Part shown: piece after piece, positions 63,015 to 64,000 of the stretch | Layout: each line of letters starts with the position of its first letter | Numbering within the stretch: position 1 is the first letter of the stretch | NCBI RefSeq assembly: GCF_003601985.1 | Contig: NZ_QZXA01000007.1 | Location: 62,001 to 126,000, forward strand | DNA from: Mesorhizobium jarvisii | GTDB lineage: Bacteria; Pseudomonadota; Alphaproteobacteria; Rhizobiales; Rhizobiaceae | DNA: 64,000 nucleotides | Direction: 5' to 3' | Made by a program: the position numbers and the translations under genes | Notes under the pieces: generated by a model | What the model saw: only the letters and a program-made list of their open reading frames with translations | The model's database searches: none | What the model was told of the DNA's origin: nothing

Positions 63015-64000
63015 TCAGTCCATATGTACCGCAGGTGCGCCGCCGCCGGCCGGACCAGCCTTTGGCTTGCGCAGCAGGAAGACGAACGGAATGGCGGCCA
63101 GCGTCATCACCATCAGTATTTTGAAGTCGTTGACGTAGGAGATCATCATCGCCTGGAGATTGACCATACGATCGACCTCCGACAGCGCCATCGGATCGCC
63201 GCCCGCGGCCGCCGGCGAGACGGCCCAGAGATTGGGATTGAACGGGTTGATGAAGGCCGAAAGCTCGGCGTGGTTGATTTGCGTGTTGCGCACCAAGAGC
63301 ACCGTCACGACCGAGACGCCGATCGACGAGCCGAGATTGCGCACCAGGCTGAAGAGCGCGGTTGCGTCGGTGCGGTAGCGTGCGTCAAGCGTGGCGAAGG
63401 CGACCGTCGACAGCGGCACGAACACCATTCCCATGCCCAGGCCCTGGATCACGCCGGAGCTGATGATCAGCCAGTTATCCATCTGCGGGGTGAAGCTCGC
63501 CATGGTGTAGAGCGACTGCGCGGTCAGCAGAAAACCGATGACGACGAGAATCCTGGCGTCGATCTTTCCCATGATCCGCCCGACGACGAGCATCGAGATC
63601 ATCGTGCCGATACCACGCGGACCGATGACGATGCCGATGGTGATGGTCGGATAGCCGAAGATGGTCGACAGCATCGGTGGCAGCAGCGACATCGAGGCCA
63701 GGATGAGCACACCCATGACGAAGATGAACGCCAGCCCGGTCACGAAATTCTGGTCGAGAAAAATCTTCGGATCGATGAAAGGATGGTCCGCGGTCATCGT
63801 GTGAATGATGAACACCCAGAAGCCGGTGATGGCCAAGCCGAGTTCGATCCATATCTCGACCGAGGAAAACCAGTCGACCTCGCCGCCGCGATCCAGCATC
63901 AGCTGCAGCGCGCCGACGCCGAGCGATATCATGGCAAAGCCGAAGAAGTCGAAGCTGCGCACCCGCCGGGCAACGGCCGGCAGATAGGCCGCCATGCCGA
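63015..64000 (-). CDS. DHA2-type MFS multidrug efflux protein, C-terminal part
   Basis: The last 328 or so codons of a gene that runs off the right edge. About eight membrane helices can be counted, with motifs of the 14-helix EmrB/QacA group: G-I-V-I-G-P-R-G-I-G-T-M in the loop, V-I-Q-G-L-G-M-G-M-V-F-V-P-L and S-L-V-R-N-L-G-S-S-I-G-V-S-V. A full member has 500-530 residues, so roughly 200 are missing. It normally works with an EmrA-type membrane-fusion protein, which would be expected beyond the edge. The C-terminus ends G-G-G-A-P-A-V-H-M-D. Confidence 0.93.
   Translation of the reverse strand, partial: GMAAYLPAVARRVRSFDFFGFAMISLGVGALQLMLDRGGEVDWFSSVEIWIELGLAITGFWVFIIHTMTADHPFIDPKIFLDQNFVTGLAFIFVMGVLILASMSLLPPMLSTIFGYPTITIGIVIGPRGIGTMISMLVVGRIMGKIDARILVVIGFLLTAQSLYTMASFTPQMDNWLIISSGVIQGLGMGMVFVPLSTVAFATLDARYRTDATALFSLVRNLGSSIGVSVVTVLLVRNTQINHAELSAFINPFNPNLWAVSPAAAGGDPMALSEVDRMVNLQAMMISYVNDFKILMVMTLAAIPFVFLLRKPKAGPAGGGAPAVHMD

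Overview
The window reads as chromosome of an alphaproteobacterium of the Hyphomicrobiales, most likely a Mesorhizobium or close relative. The reasons are high GC, rhizobial family content (DUF2093, DUF4170, TIGR01459 HAD hydrolase, MipA, HdeD, orphan TadG-like proteins), and scattered intergenic palindromes of rhizobial type. Genus is inferred from the sequence by eye; no search was run. No tRNA, rRNA, CRISPR array, insertion sequence or phage gene was recognised.

Layout. 1-4154: tyrosine/homogentisate catabolism (hmgA, a metallo-hydrolase, a fumarylacetoacetate hydrolase, a small membrane protein and the start of a DinB-fold protein), with a divergent MarR regulator. 4197-6471: kbl-tdh threonine degradation. 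6780-13433: a c-di-GMP enzyme, a polysaccharide deacetylase, a MarR/membrane-protein pair with a clear tandem operator, a flavin oxidoreductase of the N-methyl-amine demethylase type, and queF. 13440-18034: an accessory-looking block in which two related secreted DUF3828-type proteins flank a methyltransferase-glycosyltransferase fusion and a secreted beta-helix protein. 18131-22365: an MttB-like methyltransferase with a solute-binding protein and a divergent LysR regulator. 22432-27607: mutL, small proteins, and an EamA exporter with a LysR regulator.

27604-33202 is a lipid A/Kdo run on the minus strand (lpxK, waaA, acyltransferase, DUF4170), followed by a CysQ-like phosphatase and PmbA. 33371-37189 holds a VOC protein, the epmA/efp pair, a PUA-like-HNH nuclease and a RibD-like reductase. 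37203-43754 has a patatin, an M16 peptidase pair (one member carrying a palindromic element inside its reading frame), rsmD, and a pseudouridine synthase with 27-residue tandem repeats. 43996-54005 is mostly housekeeping (tadA, ileS, ribF, HAD hydrolase) plus envelope proteins. 54302-64000 holds three TadG-like proteins without the rest of a Tad locus, a LysE exporter, a DUF2189 protein, a VOC pseudogene remnant, a CAP lipoprotein and the end of an MFS pump.

Most of the window is ordinary chromosome. The best leads are the palindromic element translated at the N-terminus of an M16 peptidase, the tandem MarR operator at 10165-10194, the methyltransferase-GT2 fusion block, the orphan PUA-like-HNH protein, the repeat-extended pseudouridine synthase and the trio of orphan TadG-like proteins. 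I found no clearly new multi-gene system.
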